Positions 1 through 26,215 of a stretch of 26,215 bases of DNA are shown piece by piece. The notes under the pieces were generated by a model. It saw nothing but the letters and a program-made list of their open reading frames with translations. It was not told where the DNA came from and searched no databases. This DNA comes from Saccoglossus kowalevskii (Eukaryota > Hemichordata > Enteropneusta > Harrimaniidae). Both the position numbers and the translations under genes were made by a program. How positions within the stretch are numbered: the first letter of the stretch is position 1; each line of letters opens with the position of its first letter. The stretch is from NCBI RefSeq assembly GCF_000003605.2, contig NW_003152750.1, forward strand, positions 244,562 to 270,776, given 5' to 3'.

Positions 1-1084
1 AAAAAAATATTTAAAAAATTTCATTGGTTCTTGCAAGGCATTTAAATTACGAGCAGCCATTGGTTAATTAGTGGCATGAGACCTATACGCCACTGGTACA
101 TATAGATGTTAGTCTTTTACTTGGAGGCATGTGCGACATTTGTGTTGATAAACATTGATTTTCGCACAATTCAATGCACTCTTCAAATGGAAATCTCTCA
201 AGTATGAGGTTTAGCCTGGGCGTGATTTGCACTGATTATTATTAGGCAAAGGTAACAAACTGAAATTTCATTGCAATATTAAATTACCCGACAGAAGTCT
301 GGTGTAACGTCTGATAAAAATAAGACACATGTCCACTGAGACAACAACCTGAGCAACAAGAGTTGTCTGCAATCAACATGACCGGCCTTCGAAGAACCAA
401 TGACAATCGTACAGCTGAATAATTGGAATCGTCACAGTAAGTGACAATGCAAGGTCAGAATAGATGAACTTTTAGTCCGTGTTAAGTTCATTGTATTCAT
501 ACTAAAATCTGTGAACAGTTTCTGTAATGTATTTATTGAATATCTGTGTTGGTTTATGATAAACGTGACACCATCATAATAAAAAAAACATTTTTTCTCA
601 CTTTTACAATAATTGTGTGGTTACAATTGCCTTTGATACAATGTAAATAGCTCCACGTCAAAAAGTTGCTATTTGTTTTTGTTTTTTGGCAAATCATGTG
701 GTTTGTCGTAACATTGATTGGAAAACTTCGGTAAAAGTACATAACTGTTATGTTGGAACATATATATATATACAAACATATATTAGTATTTGTATCGATT
801 TTTGTCGAATTAGCAAACATGATACTAAATATTTTCTATTATTTAATTAAAAATTTTGTCTGGTTTTGTGAAACAAACAGAGACTTGAGAGTGTCCTTGT
901 CAGCAATCATAGGGATTCACAGTTTCTGATCATATATTACAAGAAAAACTAATACATACACCCTGGAAAAGAATAGTTTCCAAAATGTTATCAAAATAAA
1001 TAGTGTTAGCAAGGTAAATGTTCTCGAGCACAAAGAATTTGAAGTTCTGTGTCACTGCCCATACTGAAAATCATGGAAGCACTT
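1..1084. other. AT-rich stretch, nothing identified
   Basis: I see no convincing exon, RNA gene or repeat here. The 88-codon minus-strand frame at 554-820 is low-complexity and has no recognisable motif. Confidence 0.5.
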
Positions 1085-2035
1085 TTATGTTTTTCATTAA
1101 AACACACCGTTTTAATTGAAAACACACCGTTGTGATTAAAAATGTGTATTATATAAGAAAACCACTTGTATTTTCTATCAAAACAGTAGTCTTTTAGTAT
1201 TTTTAGAAAAGTGTTTTAGGGAGTTATTAAAACACTTTTTGATGAAAATTAAGCGCATTATAAACATTATAAAACATTATAAATATTTTTAATAATAAAA
1301 CATTGATTGCTTCATGGTGACATAAATGTGGCCTTAAAGTGTTTATTGATAGAACATTTATAAGCTAATGCGTCCAACTTTTTGTAAGAAGTATTAAAGA
1401 AATTGAGTGAAAAGTCCGGGGACTCGTGAGTAAACATTATGGTATATATGCCAACTAAACAATCACTGAAAGTGACGTAATTCAATGCATAATGAGATGG
1501 GTCATGACATTACCTCCAGAAAATAATGTTATGTCAAGCACCAACCTATATGGTCTTACCAACCTACTGAAGTATAACCAGAAATCGAGACACGTGGTGA
1601 ATTAAGTACCTCATGGCCTAACGAATTTTATTAATCCTCATTTTCTCGAAAAATGTTCAATTTGAAACACTTCAAAAAGCAAAATCACCAACAATCTTTC
1701 AACCCGAAACACCAGACTATAAATGTTTCGCAATGTGTTAATAAATGTATAAAACTCATTTGTGTTCATGGGAGTAAAACACTAAAGCACTGTTCTTCCA
1801 AATTGTTAAATTGTTTTATCATGAAGCACTTCCTAAAACAAACACACATGTAATGTTTCATGGTAAAACACTCGACTATGCATGTGTTACTGATGTCTAT
1901 GTAAACGACATGTACAAACGTTCATAAGAGTAACTAAAGCACTTTTCTTTGAAACTGTTTTATTTTAGGCGCTTCAGAAAACAAACACACATGCAATGTT
2001 TCAACCTATATACAGGACACTTTAGTATGTCGTCT
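1085..2035. repeat. AAACAC-rich interspersed repeat cluster
   Basis: Recurrent AAACAC/GTGTTT motifs. Two adjacent stretches align with each other: about 1785-1860 and 1935-2010 both read ACTAAAGCACT..TTCTT..., then AAACAAACACACATG and AATGTTTCA. A third related stretch lies in intron 17. At 1107-1133 AAAACACACCGTT is repeated. A 12-bp perfect hairpin lies at 1207-1239. Likely a degraded mobile element; no ends identified. Confidence 0.6.
1207..1239. repeat. perfect 12-bp inverted repeat
   Basis: AAAAGTGTTTTA (1207-1218) is mirrored by TAAAACACTTTT (1228-1239) around a 9-base loop. Confidence 0.7.
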
Positions 2036-2454
2036 ACGGTATGCATTTATAATGTACACTGTACTTATTAACGACTGCTCACACACATCACATTTGTGAG
2101 GAAGTGGGTTCGAAGATGTTATTGTTACTCATCTGTTTTGAAGTGTCAATGTTCACAAATATAGGGTACTATATCTACAGTTTCATGACAGGTTTGAATT
2201 TAAGTAAACACAATTATTCACGCGATTGATAATATCTTTTACAACAACTATACATGTCTGTTTTTTTAAATCTTACACTTGAACTTACCTTATTATTCTT
2301 ACTTGATTACATGATGTGTTTATCGTTTGTTATGATCACTGTACAATAGTGCAAAGTGTCTTATCATGAAACGCATTATTTGGTATATTTAGTTTTTTAA
2401 AAATGATAATGTTAGTGATTTTTTACCATGGTATCAGTGTAAATTCATTTTAAA

Positions 2455-2712
2455 ATGTGTTTCAGTTACGAGCACTTGTCAATATTCAGTTTGTGTTTTA
2501 CTTTTCAAAGTGTTGCGATGATAATCATTTTTTCAATATGTATTTCTGGTGGAAACTCTTTTCAAAATATGTGTCTAGTGAGTTGTGATACGGAGAAGAT
2601 TGATTTGTATATTGACAGCGACACTGTCATTTCTGTTGACGAAGAAGTATGCGCGAGTGACAAACATTCGCTAATTTTAATGAATTTTGAAGTCCCTAAA
2701 CGAGCAAAGTAA
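2455..2712 (+). CDS. possible terminal exon of a convergent gene, unrecognised
   Basis: An 85-codon plus-strand frame ends at TAA 2710-2712, 164 bp from the stop of the transporter on the other strand. GTGTTTCAG at about 2458-2466 could be an acceptor. The frame has a hydrophobic stretch (VAMIIIFSICISGG) and then an acidic, less AT-rich stretch with IDSDTVISVDEEVCASDK. I do not recognise it. It may simply be chance sequence in the transporter's 3'UTR. Confidence 0.2.
   Translation: MCFSYEHLSIFSLCFTFQSVAMIIIFSICISGGNSFQNMCLVSCDTEKIDLYIDSDTVISVDEEVCASDKHSLILMNFEVPKRAK
2676..2681 (-). terminator. possible poly(A) signal (ATTAAA) for the ABCC5-like gene
   Basis: ATTAAA on the minus strand about 200 nt downstream of the stop codon. 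I see no AATAAA on that strand within the nearest 800 bp. Common in AT-rich sequence, so weak on its own. Confidence 0.25.
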
Positions 2713-2876
2713 CGACATACACATACTGCTTTGTTGTTTTTGAAAGAAAGGTGGAGTTCGGTTAATTAAAGAAATGGACAGACTCCATAGATGGGGCAGC
2801 TATTCACACTACCGTACAACTATTAATTCACGGTCTCTTAATTCGCCCATCTGACAAAGTCAGTTAAAGTATATAA

Positions 2877-20165
<17,289 letters not shown>

Positions 20166-20600
20166 TGAAATATCCTATTAACAAATCATAATTCATTCAT
20201 ATTACATGTAGCGAATATTATCAGCATAGATCAGTTAGTTATAGTTAATAACATACATAACCATTATGTTGCACCCATCTACAAGGTTATGGCATATTTA
20301 TTATCTTGAAATGAATTTTGAACCAATATGTCGCAATTTGTATATGTGAGTTTGTATTACGTTGCCCAAGATAATGCACATGCCATTTCGAATTATGGAA
20401 ATTCATTTTTTTATTATATAAAATGTTATTCGAAAATCTTCAAGTAAGGTGTCCATGTCTTAAATATTATAATTAGTTATGCGAATTATTACTTTAGAGA
20501 AATTGTAATGTTAGAAGGTGTCACCAATGCTAGTTTTTGGCTTATACCCATGCTAAATACATTAAGTCCAGATGACACTGAAACTCAAACTTAACCCATT

Positions 20601-20632
20601 ATGCAAATTAGGGCGAATTCAAAATGACGTCA
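20601..20632 (-). promoter_or_regulatory. octamer plus CRE upstream of the transporter
   Basis: ATGCAAAT (20601-20608), the POU octamer, and the palindromic full CRE TGACGTCA (20625-20632) lie 16 bp apart, about 440-470 bp upstream of the start codon. Both are exact consensus words. The transcription start is not visible, so this is a candidate only. Confidence 0.35.
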
Positions 20633-20879
20633 TAGAGTGTCATTCTGGTAAACTACCAAACCTTAAAAAGTATAACAGCTAAACATCTAACATTTTCCAC
20701 AAATGATAAACTGGCATACAAATCATATTTATTATTTATTACTGAAACAAGCTTGTGGTGGCATGTTTATGTAGTATATTTTACAAAAAACTAAACACAG
20801 GTCATCAAAGTTTGTTTTAAAAACTACGTCTAACACACCTATGGGGTGAGATCAGTGCCAAAAACATTTCTCTTAGCAT

Positions 20880-21262
20880 TTTACTATTATGTTCACATTT
20901 TTATTTTATTATACCATTATTTTTTTCATTTTTTTAGCATTTTTACATTATGTCATCATTATGTTCACATTTTTATATTATTTATCATTATGTTCACATA
21001 TTATTTTTTAACTGTGTTAGCATGTTTACATTATTTCATCATTGTGTTCCCATTTTTATATTATTTTATCACTATGTTCAAATTGTTATCGTTATAATTA
21101 TGTTTTCATTTTTCTTTATTTCATCATTATCTTCACATTTTTATAATATTTTATCATTATGTTCACATTTTTATAATATTTTATCATTATGTTCACATTT
21201 TTATAATATTTTATCATTATGTTCACATTCTTATAATATTTTATCATTATGTTCACATTGTT
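20880..21262 (+). repeat. 30-bp minisatellite
   Basis: From 21121 the unit TTATCATTATGTTCACATTT plus TTATAATATT repeats with an exact 30-bp period (about 4.7 copies, nearly identical). Degenerate copies with CATTATGTTCACATTTTTAT extend left to about 20880. Because 30 is divisible by three, it gives a spurious repetitive open frame that should not be read as a protein. Confidence 0.92.
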
Positions 21263-21289
21263 TTTTCATTTTGTTTAGATTAGCCTAGG

Positions 21290-22440
21290 CGCGAGTACAA
21301 GCGTAGTTGGTTTTAAACTATATACGCGTTTGTGGCATAAATATACTAGTATCACGTTTTTATTATCTGTAATTAGCGAAACGAACCAGTTACAGATTAA
21401 AAAATGTTATTTTCGACAAATGGTTTATGTTGTTATATATACGACGGAAAAGGGGAATGTACTGGTCAAGTTTCGTCCGATAATTGTAAATATTGTACGT
21501 GTAAATATTGGTTATAAATTGCAAACCATCGTTGCATAGAAATAAATACTTATAATGATTTAACATAAACTAAGAACAACATCAATAATTGATGTATGAT
21601 AACAAAACTAATTCCTTCATTTAATTTTAACCTTAAATCAATAATATTTATCATAGGCGTACATTTACTCCAGCAAAGACGAATGGCCTAATAACAAAAA
21701 TTACAGAGAACACCCAAGACTAGATAATTCAGTAAATTGGCATTATCATTACTAAACTACTGATGTAATTACTATTTTACAATACAGTGGCAATGTGCGG
21801 CTCAAAAGCAATTAAAGGTCTTGAGGCACCAATCGACAATGTTAAAATTACCACAACCCTAAAAATAATTGGCGTCAGTACGACAACTCGTATGCAATAC
21901 AGCTTCTAAATCTGACATTGAAGGTTCAGACAGATTGGCAGTGAAACCATAAGAGAGTGTTTTATCTATTTTACAAAAATAAGAAAATGTTTTCGACTTA
22001 ACCAGCCACTCATCCTCGTCACATATTGTTCCCTATCTATGAAAGAAACACACATTTGACCATATCACGGACCCTTGTATTCGGGTCTACACATGAGCTG
22101 TCTGCAGTACTTTTGATTGATGGTCAATTGGAATATGTTATAATTTAGTCAAGAGAATCTATCTATATAGTATAATCACGGTTTTTAGTAACCGTGGTAT
22201 AATACAGTAGACATGTACAGCTACACCCTGTCTGATAATGAACACAATATTATATATCTGTTATAAAAACATTGAGTTTTTTGCTTGTCTCTCATCTTAT
22301 ACCCCGAACTACCTATGAAGCACAATGCTAACCGAACAAATGATAGTACCATCATTTTATACAGCTGCTATTATAATAACGGATGATCGTCTCTGTCAAC
22401 TCGTAGACTTCAACACATCGGTACTGAGTTATATTTGATC
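21290..22440. other. gene-free AT-rich stretch
   Basis: The 69-codon frame at 21330-21539 has no known motif. A 7-bp hairpin (CACGGTT/AACCGTG) lies at 22177-22196. Nothing else supported. Confidence 0.45.
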
Positions 22441-22455
22441 ATACCATGAATGACA

Positions 22456-22461
22456 TATAAA
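22456..22461 (+). promoter_or_regulatory. TATA box for the candidate secreted-peptide gene
   Basis: CATATAAAGAG with TATAAA at 22456-22461; a start site 25-32 bp downstream would fall near 22484-22490, leaving a 5'UTR of about 20 nt before the ATG at 22507. Position and spacing are typical of metazoan TATA promoters. Confidence 0.45.
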
Positions 22462-22506
22462 GAGTGAGCTGGCGCTGCATATCTAGCATTGAGTAGTATT
22501 CACAAC

Positions 22507-22584
22507 ATGTTTAAATGTGCGATGCTGCCTGCTATGTTTTTGTTAGTCTTGACCATTATAGATATCCCAGGTGTGATCGTCAAG
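22507..22584 (+). CDS. candidate signal-peptide exon of a small secreted protein
   Basis: 26 codons from ATG to AAG|GTAATT, a good phase-0 donor. The peptide starts MFKC, has an unbroken hydrophobic core (AMFLLVLTII), then DIPGVIVK, as expected for a secretory signal peptide with the start of a propeptide. It lies just downstream of a TATA box. In-frame readthrough into the intron stops at once. Small secreted peptides in invertebrates often have such a short signal exon. The protein cannot be named; the next exon is uncertain (see 25422-25559). Chance occurrence is possible because the exon is so short. Confidence 0.4.
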
Positions 22585-22919
22585 GTAATTTAAATCGCAT
22601 ATGGCTTGAACTAAAAATCAAACTGATATGAATTTCATTTTGGTCAATATATTTGTCTATCCGACTATTGTGCCGCCCTTAAATATTTCGCCTTAATGTG
22701 TGCCAGCTGGAAAAAAAATACACAATCAACTCAAACCCAACATTGGTAGAGTATTTTGGGAATGTGTTAGTTATGGTTACAAACTCAAGAGTAGTGTACC
22801 TCGATTAATATATTAATACCCGATACAAATATATCGATATATGCGTATATTGGTTTCCGTGTGTGTAGATGAATGTCTATATTTGTGTATCTTACTAAAA
22901 TATTCTAAAAATTTCAAAT
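22585..22919. other. possible intron between the signal-peptide exon and the LINE remnant
   Basis: AT-rich; no exon recognised. Confidence 0.4.
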
Positions 22920-23500
22920 CACATGCTCGGGTTTATTAAACGTAATTGTCACAATATAAAGAATGTTGACACCTTAAAGGTTATTTATTTTTCCTATACT
23001 CGTAACAGGCTTGAATATTGTAGCGTTATATGGAATGGTATCAAACTGGTGTCAAATACATGGAAAGAGTCAAGTGTATTTTTTTATAAATTTGTATATT
23101 TGTATATAGTTGGCTTGGACGTGGGCACACAATATGAAATTATGTGCAGCACGCAGAAATTATTTTGATATGGTTTTTATGTGACTTAGGGTCGTACAGT
23201 TGTAAATTATATTCTTTATCAGTTTACATATGTCCCTTTTTATTCTACCAATTGGACGCATTGAAGTCACTAAGAATGGTGTTTTAAGTAGTTTGCCTAG
23301 GTTTTTTAATAACAACATAAACTGCGAAATTTTTAATCTGGGATTGTCTAATTTGAATCAGAAGCTTAAGTCTATTATTTTTTAATTTTAATTTAGTTTA
23401 CTGTTGTATTGTAATTAACAAATTTGTCTACTAACACACCACCTGTTATTGGCCTTATATGGCTGTTGTGGTTGTATTAAATAAATAAATTTCATTTCAA
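22920..23500 (+). mobile_element. 5'-truncated LINE remnant (reverse transcriptase C-terminal part and 3' tail)
   Basis: The frame 22923-23168 begins MLGFIKRNCHNIKNVDTLKV and continues with YFSYTRNRLEYCSVIW. This is the conserved segment after the RT catalytic core in Jockey/CR1-type LINEs ('LGF..R.......TL...Y...VR..LEY.S..W'). Downstream the frame decays, and the stretch ends in AATAAATAAAT at about 23480-23490, a typical LINE 3' tail. Only the last 600 bp remain, consistent with 5' truncation on insertion. Inactive. Confidence 0.75.
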
Positions 23501-25153
23501 TTACATTTAAAATATGGAAGCTTATTTATTTGGGTTATACCACGAACTATTTTTTTTAGATTTAAATAGTAAGCATGAAAGCTTTGAAAAATTCAAATGC
23601 TTGTGTTTATTTTTATCTATTATCCCTAACTAACTTGTGCTGGTAAATATCGCAAGGCATTGATACGATATAATAAACCTAGTTTTTTTGAGTGAATTCG
23701 TGACTATTAGATTGCTTTCATTATATTTTTTCTATTTCTATCGGGTTATGTTATATAGATTTAGATTTTTTAGTGCAGCAATTTTCTTTATAGACATCTA
23801 ATATTAATATCAACTATCATAAAACTAATAAAAAAATTGTGTGCACTAATTGCGTGTAAATTGCGACAGAGACAGCTGTTGTATATCAACAAATATTGCA
23901 ATTATTAGAGACTACTGTCACAATCCAATGTAGGCGTACATCAAATCCTCCAGGTTGATGTCATAGAGCCTACCTCAAAAATGGTGACTATAAAGATCGA
24001 CGCGATATTGCTGAGGTTGGACACATTATATATATAATGGTCACATTATAGTGTCCATCTTCATGAAGTTGATATGACATTTGGTACGACACTGTAACAA
24101 AAAACACTTGCCTTAAATACGAATATTAAATCAGAGTTTCTGGTGGTGTTAGTCTTCTAGCGTAGTCACGGGTATTTTGTAATCATGGCTTTATTCCCAT
24201 GATGCTATGCAACTTACATCTTCTTATCACTGAGGGCAGTAAAATGGTAGATGAAATCGCAATTTTAGGCGAAAATAAAAATTGTTGCACCAATTTGGAA
24301 AATTGAATCATAATTGTGAGCAAATACGTTGCTCATTACCTACAACATTTCATTGTATATTGTCACACAGTACATTACCCACCACTTTATATAATATATA
24401 CCACTATTATCTACTAGAATAGTCCTTGACGCATGAAATTATCATGTTCACAAAATGATTAGATAATAGTATGCGATTACTCAGACAAAACGAATATAGA
24501 TATTTAGATAATGCAATATTGTCCGCAGCATACACGGAAACCTTACCCACTAGGTGACTGTTTATTACGATGGGATTATTGAAACATCACGAACGCAGAA
24601 CAATTTACATAAAACAAAAAAACTATTGTATTGTAATTATCATTATTTAACACTGACTAACTTTTTAAAAACATCTATTACTAATTCATCTTCATATGAA
24701 CTAAAACCTCAATTCACGCCTCTAGTACTTTCCAGACAATCATGAATAACTTGTTTAGACGTTTATTTCCTAACTCTGGATGGTGTCAAATGAACATTTT
24801 TTTGAACATGTATGAACTAGTGTATCTGACATCAGATGTTTCTGATTATCCTAATAAATATTACACTCAGGCCAAGTTCTAATTTGATGTGGATCAGTCA
24901 TTCATTCATTAACACATATCCTAAATAGATTACGTGTTATATTTAGTGTTTTTAGTACAATGCTAGTTTACTAAACATTTTGCAGCAAACATCTAAATGA
25001 TGTTAAACATGAAAAAGACCAATACTAATAGAGCCTCTTCATGAAAGATAGTTATTTATTGCCCTTATTATGCCACACATTTCAATATCGATCAGCATTC
25101 TTACCTCGTCTCAGTGCACTTCGATGTACCATTTTGGCAATGACAGCTATTCA
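23501..25153. other. gene-free AT-rich stretch
   Basis: Only one small structure stands out, the 38-bp near-palindrome at 24017-24054. The 63-codon frame at 24554-24745 has no recognised motif. Confidence 0.45.
24017..24054. repeat. near-perfect 38-bp palindrome
   Basis: GGACACATTATATATATAAT on the left is mirrored by ATTATAGTGTCC on the right with few mismatches. Could be the core of a small inverted-repeat element, or chance in TA-rich DNA. Confidence 0.45.
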
Positions 25154-25385
25154 TCACATGTGATTTGATTTAGACCAAGATGTCGCTACTACAGTTTTCT
25201 TGAATCTTTCTACAAGACCGAGTTCTTGGTCTTCTCTGAACATGTGTGCTTCAAATTCGTGCCTCTGATCCGAATGTAGTTGATTTGAAATCCGCCAGTA
25301 ACCTGACAACTTTATCCAAGAAACCTTTTTGCAATAGATTTGTTGTTGTGGTAGTGGTTACGATTCCAATTACTATGTGAAAGAT
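25154..25385 (-). pseudogene. degraded coding-like fragment, unrecognised
   Basis: On the minus strand one frame runs from about 25385 to a TGA at 25251-25253 (contains FLDKVVRLLADFKSTTFGSE). A second, shifted frame takes over at 25258 and runs to TGA at 25154 (contains EAHMFREDQELGLVERFKKT). The two pieces abut with an apparent +1/-1 shift, and both look protein-like and less AT-rich than the surroundings. This fits a broken gene or transposon fragment. I cannot name the family. Confidence 0.35.
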
Positions 25386-25421
25386 TGGTAAACAAATAAA
25401 ACTCGCTGTAATCCCGCTCAG

Positions 25422-25559
25422 TTATCAAATGATTCTAGTAAATCTAAAGCACCTTGTGCTAGCGATGCTTCCACTGTGCATTGCTGTAATAGTTCTTGTC
25501 GCCATCTGGTTTGTCTCAAGCTTGTAACTTTCCAATCTCACTATATATTAACTAAATAA
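25422..25559 (+). CDS. candidate cysteine-rich terminal exon (knottin-like spacing)
   Basis: An open frame from 25392 to TAA 25557-25559. A plausible acceptor, TAATCCCGCTCAG| at 25420-25421, would start it at 25422 in phase 0, matching the phase of the signal-peptide donor at 22584. From 25407 the frame has six cysteines in the order C-C-CC-C-C (one of them before the proposed acceptor), with CC-x3-C-x4-C at the end, followed by 14 residues. This order is used by inhibitor-cystine-knot peptides of many invertebrates (toxins, hormones, antimicrobials). The stop lies inside AATAAA (25555-25560). No function can be assigned, and the frame is short enough to arise by chance. Confidence 0.3.
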   Translation, partial: LSNDSSKSKAPCASDASTVHCCNSSCRHLVCLKLVTFQSHYILTK

Positions 25560-26215
25560 ACACCTAACTGGTAAAGTATACGTTCAATTACATGAGTAAT
25601 CTTCTCAACCCTAAGTGGTAACCAGTTTGTTATTTGTACAGACACCATATACTTACTGGTATGTTGTACTGATGTATTTTATTTTTTGAATTGTGGGGAT
25701 CGTACAGAAAGTAAAGTATATGTTGGAGAATACCTGCTATATAGATAGTCAGACCAATAAAGGCCCTATGTGGAATGTTAGTCCAGCAACCATGAATGTG
25801 CGTTTCCAGTTGAAATGAGTGTTTTAGATATTTATTTAGAATAGTGCTTCAATTTTATTGTTTAACAAGCACATGTGAGAATATAAATTAATAAAAACGT
25901 AACTCAGACACATAACAAATCAACAAACATAGTTGAATTTTGGTGACCTTGCCCTTTGTTATATAATATCATTCCTTTATCATAGTTTGTTTCAATATGA
26001 ATATGCATTGTCATAATTAATTATGAATACAAACAAGTTTTGGGATTGAAACAACAGTTGGAAAGCAGTCTACTGAATATGCTTGATAGATGTAAATATC
26101 TTACAAAAGCATTGGTGCCTAATTTGTTTAATTATTTTAAGGGACATAATTTCCAGCTTTATTCAAAGTAATTCAGAAATTGTAGTATAAAAACAAATGC
26201 CTCATCTCAGAAAAT
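25560..26215. other. right-end stretch, nothing identified
   Basis: AT-rich; no exon, RNA gene or repeat recognised. Confidence 0.5.

Noticed and set aside
20846-21288. Plus-strand frames of 83 and 112 codons with a repeated SHFYNILSLC unit
   Set aside because: They are translations of the 30-bp minisatellite; the period is a multiple of three, which keeps the frame open by default.
22171-22200. Hairpin CACGGTT/AACCGTG
   Set aside because: Only 7 paired bases with no T-run, promoter context or repeat flanks; not distinguishable from chance.

Overview
The window looks like AT-rich nuclear DNA from an invertebrate animal. Genes are split by GT-AG introns of about 100 to 1,700 bp, the DNA between exons is full of transposon remnants and low-complexity repeats, and the main gene is an animal ABCC (MRP) transporter. 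A marine lophotrochozoan such as a mollusc is my best guess for the host. That is inference from gene type, composition and repeat style. A 50-base N run at 13742-13791 is an assembly gap.

The main content is one complete gene on the minus strand, from a start codon at 20165 to a stop at 2877. I could place 24 coding exons with consistent splice sites and phases. Their lengths sum to 3,969 nt, an exact multiple of three, giving 1,322 residues plus stop. The product is an ABCC5/MRP5-like full transporter (TMD1-NBD1-TMD2-NBD2, no TMD0). All Walker A, Q-loop, signature, Walker B and H-loop motifs are present. Several exons are too short or too broken up to show as long reading frames (9614-9760, 5714-5792, 2877-2963, 20101-20165) and were found by homology to the family plus splice phase.

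The introns carry mobile DNA. The last intron holds a 1,050-bp element (3082-4131) with long imperfect terminal inverted repeats and a perfect 9-bp target duplication, inside which is a small open frame starting at a YY1-like ATGGCGGC motif. Introns 3 and 7 carry two direct copies of another repeat, and the copy in intron 7 runs into the assembly gap. An AAACAC-rich repeat lies downstream of the gene (1085-2035), with a relative in intron 17.

To the right of the transporter are a possible promoter region with an octamer and a CRE (20600-20632), a 30-bp minisatellite (about 20880-21260), and then a candidate plus-strand gene. That candidate has a TATA box at 22456 and a 26-codon first exon encoding a signal peptide, ending in a phase-0 donor. 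About 2.8 kb further on is a cysteine-rich open frame (25392-25559) behind a phase-0 acceptor, with a C-C-CC-C-C pattern. If the two belong together they would be a small secreted knottin-like peptide gene, which is a hypothesis. A LINE reverse-transcriptase tail (about 22920-23500) lies between them. The rest of the right end is AT-rich, with one degraded coding-like fragment on the minus strand at 25154-25385.
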